In this document: piece after piece, positions 7,226 to 15,626 of the stretch | Layout of the letters: every line of letters starts with the position of its first letter | How positions within the stretch are numbered: the first letter of the stretch is position 1 | Source: Muribaculaceae bacterium | GTDB lineage: Bacteria > Bacteroidota > Bacteroidia > Bacteroidales > Muribaculaceae | Assembly (NCBI GenBank): GCA_017621055.1 | Contig: JAGATX010000006.1 | Span: 1-39,268, forward strand | Reading direction: 5' to 3' | DNA: 39,268 nucleotides | Notes under the pieces: generated by a model | Told to the model about the DNA's origin: nothing | Databases searched by the model: none | The model's input: only the letters and a program-made list of their open reading frames with translations | Program-made: the position numbers and the translations under genes

Positions 7226-8569
7226 ATGAAACTGCATCTTAGTAAAGGCCTGAATCTGAGGCTTGCCGGCGCTATCGGCAACAATGCCGCCACGATAGGC
7301 ACACCTGTGACCACCGTGGCCATATGCCCCGACGATTTTCCGGGGTTTACGCCAAAACCGGCTGTCAGAGAGAACGATAAGGTGGAAACGGGCACTCCCC
7401 TGCTCTACGATAAATACAATCCGACGCTTTGTCTGGTATCGCCGGTTGCCGGCACGGTGAAAGCTGTGGTTCGCGGCGAACGCCGCAAGATACTGCGCGT
7501 TGTGGTCGAGGCCGACGGTACCCCCGCTGCCGTGAAATTCGATGCCGGCGCCGGGAGTGCCGACGCCGTCGGCGAACTGCTGGCACGCAGCGGCATGATG
7601 GCGCTGATCCGCCGCCGCCCATACGATATCGTGGCATTCCCCACCGACACCGTGCGCGACATATTTGTCACCGCCCTTGACACGGCACCGCTGGCATACC
7701 CGATGGATCGTCTGCCGGGCGTTGCCGACGCCGATATCCTTGCAAAAGCCGTCAAAGCACTGAAAACCTTCACCAAAGGCGATGTCTACATCAGTCGAGC
7801 CACCGGCAGCTCCATACCCGATATCGAAGGTGCCGTGATGGTGGATGTCGACGGCCCTCATCCGGCAGGTAACGCCGGTATACAGGCCGCAAATATCAAG
7901 CCGGTCAACAAGGGCGAGACTATATGGTGCCTCGACGTAGTCACCTTGTGGCGCATAGGGCGCCTTCTTGCCACCGGCAATGTCGACGCCACGTCCATCG
8001 TAGCCGTCACAGGCCCGGAAGTGACAGATCCCGTGCTCGTACGCACCGTTGTGGGCGCACCTGTGGCCTCCCTCGTGAAAGGACGCCTTGCCGACGACGG
8101 CCGACACAAGCGCATTATCAGCGGCAACGTGCTGACCGGCACTGCCGTGGGCGACGGTGCCGATGCTTACCTGCGCTACCCCTATCGCCAGATTACTGTC
8201 ATCGCCGAGGGCGACGACGTGAACGAATTCATGGGCTGGGCATCGCTCAACCCCTCGAAAATGAGCACACGCCCCAGCTTCCCCGGCCGGTTCCTGCGCA
8301 AACTGTTCCGTCCGGACGCCCGTCTCAACGGCGGACGCCGCTCAATGATAATGTCCGGTGAGTACGACCGCATGATACCCATGGATATCCTCCCCGAATA
8401 CCTCATCAAAGCCATAATGGCGCGCGACATCGAAAAAATGGAGCAATTAGGCATCTACGAGGTAGCTCCTGAGGACTTCGCCCTGGCCGAATATGCCGAT
8501 ACCTCCAAACTGCCGCTGCAGCAGATCGTACGCGACGGCCTTGATTATCTCCGCAAAGAAAACGAATAA
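7226..8569 (+). CDS. nqrA: Na+-translocating NADH:quinone reductase subunit A
   Basis: The 447-residue soluble subunit of the Na+-NQR complex sits on the cytoplasmic face and is implicated in quinone interaction. The start MKLHLSKGLNLRLAG and the following biotinyl/barrel-sandwich-like segment (VRENDKVETGTPLL...SPVAGTVKAVVRGERR, about 50-95) are characteristic, and KPNxRKGETIWCLDVVTLWRIGRLL-like sequence lies in the middle. Length agrees with the family. It is the first gene of a run in which nqrA-nqrF follow with gaps of 24 bases or less. Confidence 0.96.
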   Translation: MKLHLSKGLNLRLAGAIGNNAATIGTPVTTVAICPDDFPGFTPKPAVRENDKVETGTPLLYDKYNPTLCLVSPVAGTVKAVVRGERRKILRVVVEADGTPAAVKFDAGAGSADAVGELLARSGMMALIRRRPYDIVAFPTDTVRDIFVTALDTAPLAYPMDRLPGVADADILAKAVKALKTFTKGDVYISRATGSSIPDIEGAVMVDVDGPHPAGNAGIQAANIKPVNKGETIWCLDVVTLWRIGRLLATGNVDATSIVAVTGPEVTDPVLVRTVVGAPVASLVKGRLADDGRHKRIISGNVLTGTAVGDGADAYLRYPYRQITVIAEGDDVNEFMGWASLNPSKMSTRPSFPGRFLRKLFRPDARLNGGRRSMIMSGEYDRMIPMDILPEYLIKAIMARDIEKMEQLGIYEVAPEDFALAEYADTSKLPLQQIVRDGLDYLRKENE

Positions 8570-8593
8570 ACACATTCACATCATCACATCAAC

Positions 8594-9799
8594 GTGTCAG
8601 CCCTTCGTAAATATTTAGACCGCATAAAGCCGCATTTCGAACCCGGTGGTAAATACCAGAAGTTCAACTCGGCGTTCGATGCATTCGAGTCCTTCCTGTA
8701 CACGCCGCGCACACGGTCGGCAGTCGCCACGGCGGCGCAGATCCACGACAGCATGGACTCCAAGCGCGCCATGATAATAGTGGTGCTCGCCCTTATGCCG
8801 TGCTTTTTCTTCGGAATGTACAACACCGGCTATCAGCACTGGCTGGCCAACGGCGCCACCGATTTTCCGTTCTGGCAGCTCATGGCCTACGGCTTCCTCA
8901 CCGTTTTGCCGCGTGTGGCAGTGGCATATATAGTCGGCCTTGGCATCGAATTCATTGTAGCCCAATGGCGCCACGAGGAAGTGCAGGAAGGTTTTCTGGT
9001 AACGGGCATCCTCGTTCCGATGATATGCCCTCCCGAGGTATCGCTGTGGATGCTCGCCCTTGCGGTGGCGTTCTCGGTGATATTCGTTAAGGAAGTTTTT
9101 GGCGGAACGGGTTATAACGTGCTCAATGTGGCACTTGTGAGCCGTGCTTTCCTCTTTTTCGCCTATCCGGCGCAGATGTCCGGCGACAAGGTATGGGTAG
9201 CCACCTCGAGTGCCTTCGGCACTGCCGCTCCCGTTGCCGACGGCTTCAGCTGCGCCACGCCCTTGGGTCAGATAGCCACCGCCGCGGGGGCCCCGGATGT
9301 GATTACGGGCGTGAACGGCACGGCCGTCACCGCCTGGGACGCTTTCCTGGGCCTCATTCCCGGTTCGTTCGGCGAGACCTCTACACTCTGCATCATTATC
9401 GGCGCCATCATTCTTCTGGCAGCCGGCATAGCCAACTGGCGTATTATCGTTTCGGTATTCGCCGGCGGCCTGCTCATGGGCTGGATAGCCAACGTCTTCG
9501 CCTCGCCGCTCTACCCCGCCTCTTACATCCCGGCCGTCGACCAGCTGCTCTATGGCGGCTTTGCCTTCGCCGCCGTATTCATGGCCACCGACCCGGTGAC
9601 CGCCTGCCGCACCACTGCCGGCAAATGGGTCTACGGCTTCCTTATCGGCGTCATAGCAATCATTATCCGCACCTATAATACGGGCTATCCCGAGGGCGCC
9701 ATGCTCGCCGTGCTGCTCATGAACTGCTTTGCCCCGCTCATCGACTGGTGTGTGGTGCAGGCAAATATCCGTCATCGCCTTAACCGAATAGCGCAATGA
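8594..9799 (+). CDS. nqrB: Na+-NQR subunit B (membrane, covalent FMN)
   Basis: The 401-residue multi-spanning subunit carries one covalently bound FMN and forms part of the Na+ and electron pathway. The FMN attachment threonine is T222 in the sequence GFSCATPLG, corresponding to the family SGAT-type motif. About ten transmembrane helices can be traced between residues 57 and 390. The gene starts at GTG; no ATG in this frame gives a complete N terminus, and MSALRKYLDRIKPHFEPGG matches the family start. Its stop overlaps the nqrC start by 4 bases, indicating coupled translation. Confidence 0.96.
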   Translation: MSALRKYLDRIKPHFEPGGKYQKFNSAFDAFESFLYTPRTRSAVATAAQIHDSMDSKRAMIIVVLALMPCFFFGMYNTGYQHWLANGATDFPFWQLMAYGFLTVLPRVAVAYIVGLGIEFIVAQWRHEEVQEGFLVTGILVPMICPPEVSLWMLALAVAFSVIFVKEVFGGTGYNVLNVALVSRAFLFFAYPAQMSGDKVWVATSSAFGTAAPVADGFSCATPLGQIATAAGAPDVITGVNGTAVTAWDAFLGLIPGSFGETSTLCIIIGAIILLAAGIANWRIIVSVFAGGLLMGWIANVFASPLYPASYIPAVDQLLYGGFAFAAVFMATDPVTACRTTAGKWVYGFLIGVIAIIIRTYNTGYPEGAMLAVLLMNCFAPLIDWCVVQANIRHRLNRIAQ

Positions 9800-10503
9800 A
9801 AATCAACAAGCAAAGCAACGTATATACCATAATATATATAATAGTGCTCGTCGTGGTGGTAGGCGCGGCGCTGGCATTCACGTCGATATCGCTGCGGGAA
9901 CGCCAGCAGGCCAACGCCGCCGCCGACAAGATGAGCCAGATTCTGGCAAGTATCGACATTCACCCGTCAGCCGACAGCATAGCGGCGGCCTACAGCACCT
10001 ACGTTACCGGCAGTTTCGCCGTCGACAGCCGCGGCAACCGCATAGAGGGTGTCGACGCTTTCGATGTGGATGTCACCGCTCAAAGCAAACTTCCCGTCGA
10101 GCAGCGCATATTGCCAGTCTATCAGTGCCGTCTGGCCGACGGCGCCGTCAAGTACGTGCTGCCGATGTCGGGTACCGGTCTGTGGGGACCCATCTGGGGC
10201 TATATTTCCGTCGATGCCGACGGCACCACTGTATATGGCGCATACTTCGCCCATCAGGGCGAAACGCCGGGCCTCGGCGCCGAAATCGAAAAACCGCGTT
10301 TCAGCGCGCAGTTCACCGGCAAGAAGCTCTTCGACAGCGGCGATATTTTCGTACCCATCGCCGTAGTGAAGGGGGGCTCCGACACCGTCGCCAACCCCCA
10401 TGCCGTCGACGGCATTTCGGGAGGAACAATAACCAGCAAGGGCGTGGGAGCCATGATCGACAACTGCCTCACTCCTTATAGTCTCTTTCTTAAATCGCTC
10501 TAA
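9796..10503 (+). CDS. nqrC: Na+-NQR subunit C (covalent FMN)
   Basis: The 235-residue subunit has one N-terminal transmembrane helix (about 10-30) and a periplasmic FMN-binding domain. The covalent FMN threonine is T211 in DGISGGTITS, the conserved S-G-(A/G)-T attachment motif. The preceding GLWGPIWGYISVD and HQGETPGLGAEI segments are standard FMN-binding-domain blocks. It overlaps nqrB by 4 bases, and nqrD starts 3 bases after its stop. Confidence 0.96.
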   Translation: MKINKQSNVYTIIYIIVLVVVVGAALAFTSISLRERQQANAAADKMSQILASIDIHPSADSIAAAYSTYVTGSFAVDSRGNRIEGVDAFDVDVTAQSKLPVEQRILPVYQCRLADGAVKYVLPMSGTGLWGPIWGYISVDADGTTVYGAYFAHQGETPGLGAEIEKPRFSAQFTGKKLFDSGDIFVPIAVVKGGSDTVANPHAVDGISGGTITSKGVGAMIDNCLTPYSLFLKSL

Positions 10504-10506
10504 GCC

Positions 10507-11133
10507 ATGGCCGAAAAAATAAGCAATAAAAGCGTACTGTTCAACCCGTTCTCCAAGGACAACCCCGTACTTGTGCAGATACTGGGCATATGCTCGGTGC
10601 TCGCCGTCACCGTAAAACTCGAACCGGCCATAGTGATGGGTCTGTCGGTGATAGCCGTGCTCGCTTTCAGCAACGTCATAATATCGCTCATCCGCACAAC
10701 CATACCGACGAACATACGCATAATCGTGCAGCTGGTCGTCGTGGCCGGACTGGTGGTCATGGTGTCGCAGTTTCTGGAGGCCTACGCATATGCCGTGAGC
10801 AAGCAGCTGTCGGTGTTCATCAGCCTGATTATCACCAACTGCATACTCATGGGCCGGTTGGAAGCCTTCGCAATGGCAAACCGTCCGTGGCCGTCGTTCC
10901 TCGACGGTGTAGGCAATGGCATAGGTTACTCCATCATCCTGGTAATCGTGGCCTTCTTCCGCGAGCTCCTCGGTTCAGGCACGCTGTTAGGCTATCAGGT
11001 GGTACCCGATGCCGCCTATGAAGCCGGATATGTGAACAACGGCCTGATGATACTGCCGCCTATGGCGCTTATCGTGGTGGCCTGCATAATATGGGTTCAC
11101 CGCTCGTTCAACAAAGACCTTCAGGACAAATAA
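10507..11133 (+). CDS. nqrD: Na+-NQR subunit D (membrane)
   Basis: The 208-residue integral membrane subunit has about six helices and belongs to the NqrD/RnfE family. The motif LIITNCILMGRLEAFAMANRPWPSF is the conserved cysteine-containing half-helix (C111) that helps bind an intramembrane iron-sulfur centre together with NqrE. FFRELLGSGTLLGYQV near the C-terminal third is also family-typical. Length is normal. Confidence 0.96.
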   Translation: MAEKISNKSVLFNPFSKDNPVLVQILGICSVLAVTVKLEPAIVMGLSVIAVLAFSNVIISLIRTTIPTNIRIIVQLVVVAGLVVMVSQFLEAYAYAVSKQLSVFISLIITNCILMGRLEAFAMANRPWPSFLDGVGNGIGYSIILVIVAFFRELLGSGTLLGYQVVPDAAYEAGYVNNGLMILPPMALIVVACIIWVHRSFNKDLQDK

Positions 11134-11155
11134 TCAAGCATAACGCCTCGGAACA

Positions 11156-11773
11156 ATGGAAAATCTGAACCTGTTCATACGGTCGATTTTTATCGACAAC
11201 ATGATATTTGCCTATTTTCTGGGCATGTGCTCGTTCATAGCCGTGAGCAAGAACGTCAAGACGGCGTTCGGCCTTGGTGTGGCTGTTACTTTCATGCTCA
11301 CCATCACCCTGCCCATCAACTATCTGCTCAACCGCTATGTACTCAGCACCGGCGCCCTGAGCTGGCTCGGCGCCGAGTTCGCCGACATCGACCTCAGTTT
11401 CCTCTCGCTCATACTCTTCATAGCCGTGATAGCCTCCATGACCCAGCTCGTGGAGATGGCAGTCGAGAAATATGCACCTGCCCTCTACTCGTCGCTGGGC
11501 ATCTTCCTGCCGCTGATAGCCGTGAACTGCGCCATCCTCGGCGGCTCGCTGTTCATGCAGCAACGGGGCTTCGGCTCGGTGTGGACGGCCGTCTGCGCCG
11601 GCAGCGGCTGGGGCATAGGCTGGCTCCTGGCCATCACCGCCGTGGCCGCCGTGCGCGAGCGTATAGCCCAGTACGCCAACATTCCCGGTCCTCTCCGCGG
11701 TGTGGGAATCACTTTTATAATCACCGCTCTGATGGGCATCGCCTTCATGAGCTTCCTCGGTATAAAAATCTGA
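11156..11773 (+). CDS. nqrE: Na+-NQR subunit E (membrane)
   Basis: The 205-residue integral membrane subunit of the NqrE/RnfA family is structurally paired with NqrD in inverted topology. MENLNLFIRSIFIDNMIFAY and LGMCSF at the start, and LIAVNCAILGGSLFMQQR in the middle, are the conserved cysteine-bearing segments for the intramembrane iron-sulfur site. It ends one base before the nqrF start codon. Confidence 0.96.
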   Translation: MENLNLFIRSIFIDNMIFAYFLGMCSFIAVSKNVKTAFGLGVAVTFMLTITLPINYLLNRYVLSTGALSWLGAEFADIDLSFLSLILFIAVIASMTQLVEMAVEKYAPALYSSLGIFLPLIAVNCAILGGSLFMQQRGFGSVWTAVCAGSGWGIGWLLAITAVAAVRERIAQYANIPGPLRGVGITFIITALMGIAFMSFLGIKI

Positions 11774-11774
11774 T

Positions 11775-13082
11775 ATGGAATACCTTAGCATAGCATGCTC
11801 GTTCACGCCGCAGGCATGGCTCACTATCGGCGCAGGCGTGGCTTTGTTTCTGATAGTGACGTTGCTGCTGGTGGCCGTGCTGCTGGTGGCCAAACGATAC
11901 ATGGTGCAGAGCGGCGACGTGGTTATAACCGTCAACAATGACCGAAAGATTACAACCCCGTCCGGCAAACCGCTGCTGAGCACCATGGCCGACAACAACG
12001 TGTTCCTGCCGTCGGCATGCGGCGGCAAAGGCAGCTGCGGCCAATGCCGCGTACAGGTGCTCGAGGGCGGCGGCGACATCCTGCCCACCGAGGCCGTGCA
12101 TTTCACCCGTAAGGAAATGAAAAATCACTGGCGGCTGGCCTGTCAGGTAAAGGTGAAGGGCGATCTCGATATCGAAGTTCCGGCAGCTGCCCTCGACGTC
12201 AAAGAATGGGAATGCGAGGTCATTTCCAACCGAAACGTGGCAACTTTCATCAAGGAATTCATCGTCGCTCTGCCCGCCGGCGAGCACATGGACTTTCTGC
12301 CCGGCTCTTACGCCCAGATAAAGATACCGCCCTTCGAGATGGACTACGCCAAAGATATCGACCGCTCGCTAATAGGCGACGAATACCTGCCCGCCTGGGA
12401 AAAATTCGGCCTTTTCAGCCTCAAGTGCAAAAACACCGAAACCACAGTGCGAGCATACTCCATGGCCAATTATCCCGCCGAAGGCGACCGCATAATGCTG
12501 ACTGTGCGCATAGCCACGCCACCTTTCAAGCCCAAACCAGAGGTTGGCTTCCAGGATGTTATGCCGGGCATTGCCTCTTCCTATATCTTCTCGCTCAAGC
12601 CCGGCGATAAAGTGGTTATGAGCGGTCCTTACGGTGATTTCCATCCCATTTTCGACTCCGACGCCGAAATGATGTGGATAGGCGGCGGTGCCGGTATGGC
12701 ACCTCTGAGGGCTCAGATCATGCATATGACCAAGACCCTGAAGACAACAAACCGGAAGATGAACTTCTTCTACGGCGCCCGCGCTCTCAACGAGGTGTTC
12801 TATCTCGACGATTTCCTCAAACTCGAGAAGGAATTCCCCAACTTCAAGTTCCATCTCGCCCTGGACCGCCCCGACCCTGCCGCCGACGCCGCCGGTGTGA
12901 AATACACTCCCGGGTTCGTGCATCAGGTAATATACGACACCTACCTCAAGGACCACGACGCCCCCGAGGACATAGAATACTATATGTGCGGCCCCGGCCC
13001 GATGAGCAAAGCCGTGAACGGCATGCTCGACTCGCTCGGCGTAGACCCGGCCTCCATCCATTACGATAACTTCGGAGGTTGA
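11775..13082 (+). CDS. nqrF: Na+-NQR subunit F (NADH dehydrogenase, 2Fe-2S, FAD)
   Basis: The 435-residue electron-input subunit takes hydride from NADH through FAD to a 2Fe-2S cluster. An N-terminal membrane helix (about 17-39) anchors a ferredoxin domain with ligands C82, C88, C91 and C123 (ACGGKGSCGQC...LACQVKV). The ferredoxin-reductase part has the FAD motif RAYSMANYP (near 217-225), the NAD-site IGGGAGMAPLRAQI and the C-terminal YYMCGPGPMSKAVNGML. All six structural genes are present and intact, so the complex should be functional. Maturation genes such as apbE are not in the window. Confidence 0.97.
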   Translation: MEYLSIACSFTPQAWLTIGAGVALFLIVTLLLVAVLLVAKRYMVQSGDVVITVNNDRKITTPSGKPLLSTMADNNVFLPSACGGKGSCGQCRVQVLEGGGDILPTEAVHFTRKEMKNHWRLACQVKVKGDLDIEVPAAALDVKEWECEVISNRNVATFIKEFIVALPAGEHMDFLPGSYAQIKIPPFEMDYAKDIDRSLIGDEYLPAWEKFGLFSLKCKNTETTVRAYSMANYPAEGDRIMLTVRIATPPFKPKPEVGFQDVMPGIASSYIFSLKPGDKVVMSGPYGDFHPIFDSDAEMMWIGGGAGMAPLRAQIMHMTKTLKTTNRKMNFFYGARALNEVFYLDDFLKLEKEFPNFKFHLALDRPDPAADAAGVKYTPGFVHQVIYDTYLKDHDAPEDIEYYMCGPGPMSKAVNGMLDSLGVDPASIHYDNFGG

Positions 13083-13092
13083 GCCGGCACCG

Positions 13093-13767
13093 ATGAATGT
13101 CCGCATCGAAGAAGGGTGGCGGCGGGCTCTAGCCGACCAGTGGGAAGCGCCTTATTTCGCCGAACTGACGGCGAAAGTGCGCAGCTCCTATGCGTGCGGC
13201 ACCGTTTATCCGCCGCCCGCGCAGATTTTCGCGGCCTTCGACGCCACGCCATTCGACCAAGTCAAGGTGGTGATAATCGGTCAGGATCCTTACCACGGTC
13301 CCGGACAGGCCAACGGCCTGTGTTTCTCCGTCGCGCCCGGAGTGCAGATACCGCCCTCGCTGGTGAATATCTTCAAGGAAATGGCCGACGATACCGGCGC
13401 CGGCGCCGACGCCATACCCGCCGACGGCGATCTCGGCTATCTGGCCCTCCAGGGCGTTCTCCTGCTCAACAGCACGCTCACCGTAGAGGCTCACCGCCCC
13501 GGCTCGCACCGCCCCCTGGGCTGGGAAACGCTCACCGACGCCGCCATCCGTGCCCTCTCGTCGCAACGCAAGGGCATTGTCTACATGTTGTGGGGAAGCC
13601 ACGCCATCCGCAAGGCCGCTCTCATCGACGCCTCGCAAAACCTCATCCTCACCTCGCCCCATCCCTCGCCACTGAGTGCTTACAAGGGTTTCTTCGGCAA
13701 CCACCATTTCAGCCGCGCCAACAGTTACCTTGAGGAACAGGGCAAAACTCCCATAAAATGGCTATGA
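13093..13767 (+). CDS. ung: Uracil-DNA glycosylase
   Basis: The 224-residue family 1 UDG removes uracil from DNA to start base-excision repair. The catalytic water-activating motif GQDPYHGPGQANGLCFSV places the catalytic Asp at D65. The leucine-loop motif HPSPLSAYKGFFG lies near the C terminus, and LLLNSTLTVEA and GWETLTDAAIRALS are also conserved. Length is normal. It starts 10 bases after nqrF and overlaps the next gene by 10 bases, so it is probably carried on the nqr transcript, although it has no functional link to sodium pumping. Confidence 0.96.
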   Translation: MNVRIEEGWRRALADQWEAPYFAELTAKVRSSYACGTVYPPPAQIFAAFDATPFDQVKVVIIGQDPYHGPGQANGLCFSVAPGVQIPPSLVNIFKEMADDTGAGADAIPADGDLGYLALQGVLLLNSTLTVEAHRPGSHRPLGWETLTDAAIRALSSQRKGIVYMLWGSHAIRKAALIDASQNLILTSPHPSPLSAYKGFFGNHHFSRANSYLEEQGKTPIKWL

Positions 13768-15020
13768 AACGCCTGGCAACCCTCGCGGCTGTCATTTTCG
13801 CCGCCTCAGGGCTCCTCTACGCCGCCGACACCATGAGCGGCAGCCGCAGCGAGCGCATACGCACGCTGCGCATGGCTCCTTTGGGCACCCCTTTAGGCCT
13901 GCCTGTCACTACTCTGGCCGACCCGGTACCGCTGGTGCTCAGTTTCGACCATCTTGCTTCCGACCGCGAGTTCTTCCGTTACCGCCTCGTGCACTGCGAC
14001 GCCAACTGGCGCCCGGACGGCCTGGTCGACAGCGAGTTCCTGGACGGTTTCAACGAGGGAACAATCGACGATTACGAATATTCACAAGCCACAATGGTGC
14101 CTTACGTACACTACCGGCTGGCGATACCCAACGCCGACGTGGCGCCGACAATATCGGGCAACTATCTGCTGCAGGTCTACAACGAGAACGAGCCGGACAG
14201 CATCGTGGCCCAGCAGCGGTTCATGATTACCGAACAGACGGCACCCGTGCGCTTCGACGTCAGCCCGCAGACCGACGTTGACTACCGCAACGCACACCAG
14301 CAGCTTGAAATCTACGTCGATACAGAGCGGGCCGGAGTCGACGACGTGTTCAACGACATGCTCGTTGTCGTCGGACAAAACGGACGCCTCGACACCGAGA
14401 CCTCCGTGCGGCGCCCCCTCCGATTTGTCGGAACCGAGGCAGTTTTCGCCCACGCTCCTCAGCTCATTTTCGAGGCTGGAAACGAATACCGGCGCTTTGA
14501 AACAGTCACCGACCGCTATCCCGGAATGGGCGTCGACGATATCGAATACTTCGAGCCTTATTACCACTATGTTCTCGCCATCGACTATCCCCGGGATGAC
14601 AGCCGATACCAGTTCGACCGCACGCAGAACGGCGGCTACGTGGTGCGCCGCTCCGGAGCAAACGACAGCGATACCGAAGCCGACTACGGCGTGGTGCATT
14701 TCAGCCTCGAAATGCCCGAAATCCCGGGTGCCATGGTCTTCATCGACGGCGACCTCACCGACCGCCGCTTCGATGCCAACGCCCGCATGACATACAACCA
14801 CACTAACGGCCGATACGAGCGCGCCATGCTTCTCAAGCAAGGAAGCTACAACTACCAGTATGTTGTAGTTCCGCCCGGAGGCCGACGGGCTTATACCGCC
14901 CCGATAGAAGGCGACAAATGGGAAACCGACAATTTCTACACCGTGCGCGTCTACAACCGGCGCCGCGGCGAACGCTACGACCGCCTTATAGGCTTCGGCG
15001 CAGCCAACATAAATCAATAG
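13758..15020 (+). CDS. DUF5103 / type IX secretion plug-family protein
   Basis: The 420-residue exported protein has a signal peptide (KRLATLAAVIFAASGLLYA) and no lipobox. The sequence fits the Bacteroidota family once called DUF5103, now described as the type IX secretion plug domain. A homologue caps the SprA translocon pore in Flavobacterium. Family-like parts are LVLSFDHL...YRLVHCDANWRP, GFNEGTIDDYEYS, the central EYFEPYYHYVLAIDY, and the C-terminal LKQGSYNYQYVV and DNFYTVRVYNRRRGERYDRLIG. The start could be 13758 or the second ATG at 13764, which better fits the signal peptide. It overlaps ung by 10 bases and precedes the DUF3109 gene by 3, so it is expressed as part of that run. Other T9SS core genes are not in the window. 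Confidence 0.8.
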   Translation: MAMKRLATLAAVIFAASGLLYAADTMSGSRSERIRTLRMAPLGTPLGLPVTTLADPVPLVLSFDHLASDREFFRYRLVHCDANWRPDGLVDSEFLDGFNEGTIDDYEYSQATMVPYVHYRLAIPNADVAPTISGNYLLQVYNENEPDSIVAQQRFMITEQTAPVRFDVSPQTDVDYRNAHQQLEIYVDTERAGVDDVFNDMLVVVGQNGRLDTETSVRRPLRFVGTEAVFAHAPQLIFEAGNEYRRFETVTDRYPGMGVDDIEYFEPYYHYVLAIDYPRDDSRYQFDRTQNGGYVVRRSGANDSDTEADYGVVHFSLEMPEIPGAMVFIDGDLTDRRFDANARMTYNHTNGRYERAMLLKQGSYNYQYVVVPPGGRRAYTAPIEGDKWETDNFYTVRVYNRRRGERYDRLIGFGAANINQ

Positions 15021-15023
15021 GCC

Positions 15024-15626
15024 ATGCTTCAGATAGGTAACACATTGGTGAGCCTCGACCTGATAGAGCGCAAATTCTGCTGCGACCTTGCGCGATGCAA
15101 GGGTTGCTGCTGCGTGGACGGCGATGCGGGAGCGCCCATCACCGCCGCCGAGGACGAGGATATCAAAAAAATTCTACCCGCGATATGGGACGATCTCCTG
15201 CCGGCGGCACGTCGCCGCATCGAGGAGGAAGGCACAAGCTACATCGACATCGAAGGTGACCTGGTGACGCAGCTCGTGGAAGGCCGCAACTGCGTGTATG
15301 CCACTCTCGGCGATGACGGCTGTTGGCTGTGCGCTATCGACGCCGCCTTCCGCCAAGGCCGCATCAGCGTGCAGAAGCCCATATCGTGCGCCCTTTATCC
15401 GGTAAGAATCAAGGAATTCGATTCCTTCACGGCCGTAAACTACCACCGCTGGAAAATATGCCGCCCCGCCGAGACCCTCGGCCGCGCAAACGGCATCCGT
15501 GCCTATCGTTTTCTCGAAGGGCCCCTGCGCCGCCGCTTCGGCGATGAATGGTACGACGAACTGTGCCTGACCGCCGACGAGTACATCAGGCAATATCCCG
15601 ACGGCCTCGCCGCAGACCAACCCTGA
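15024..15626 (+). CDS. DUF3109 family cysteine-rich protein
   Basis: The 200-residue cytoplasmic protein is rich in cysteine, with an N-terminal cluster C19, C20, C25, C28, C29, C30 (FCCDLARCKGCCC) and later CVYATLGDDGCWLCAID, PISCALYPVRI and KICRP. This pattern is typical of the DUF3109/YkgJ-like family, thought to bind metal or an iron-sulfur cluster; its role is unknown. It starts 3 bases after the plug-family gene and closes the operon. Its last 41 bases overlap the 3' end of the convergent P-type ATPase gene. Confidence 0.85.
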   Translation: MLQIGNTLVSLDLIERKFCCDLARCKGCCCVDGDAGAPITAAEDEDIKKILPAIWDDLLPAARRRIEEEGTSYIDIEGDLVTQLVEGRNCVYATLGDDGCWLCAIDAAFRQGRISVQKPISCALYPVRIKEFDSFTAVNYHRWKICRPAETLGRANGIRAYRFLEGPLRRRFGDEWYDELCLTADEYIRQYPDGLAADQP

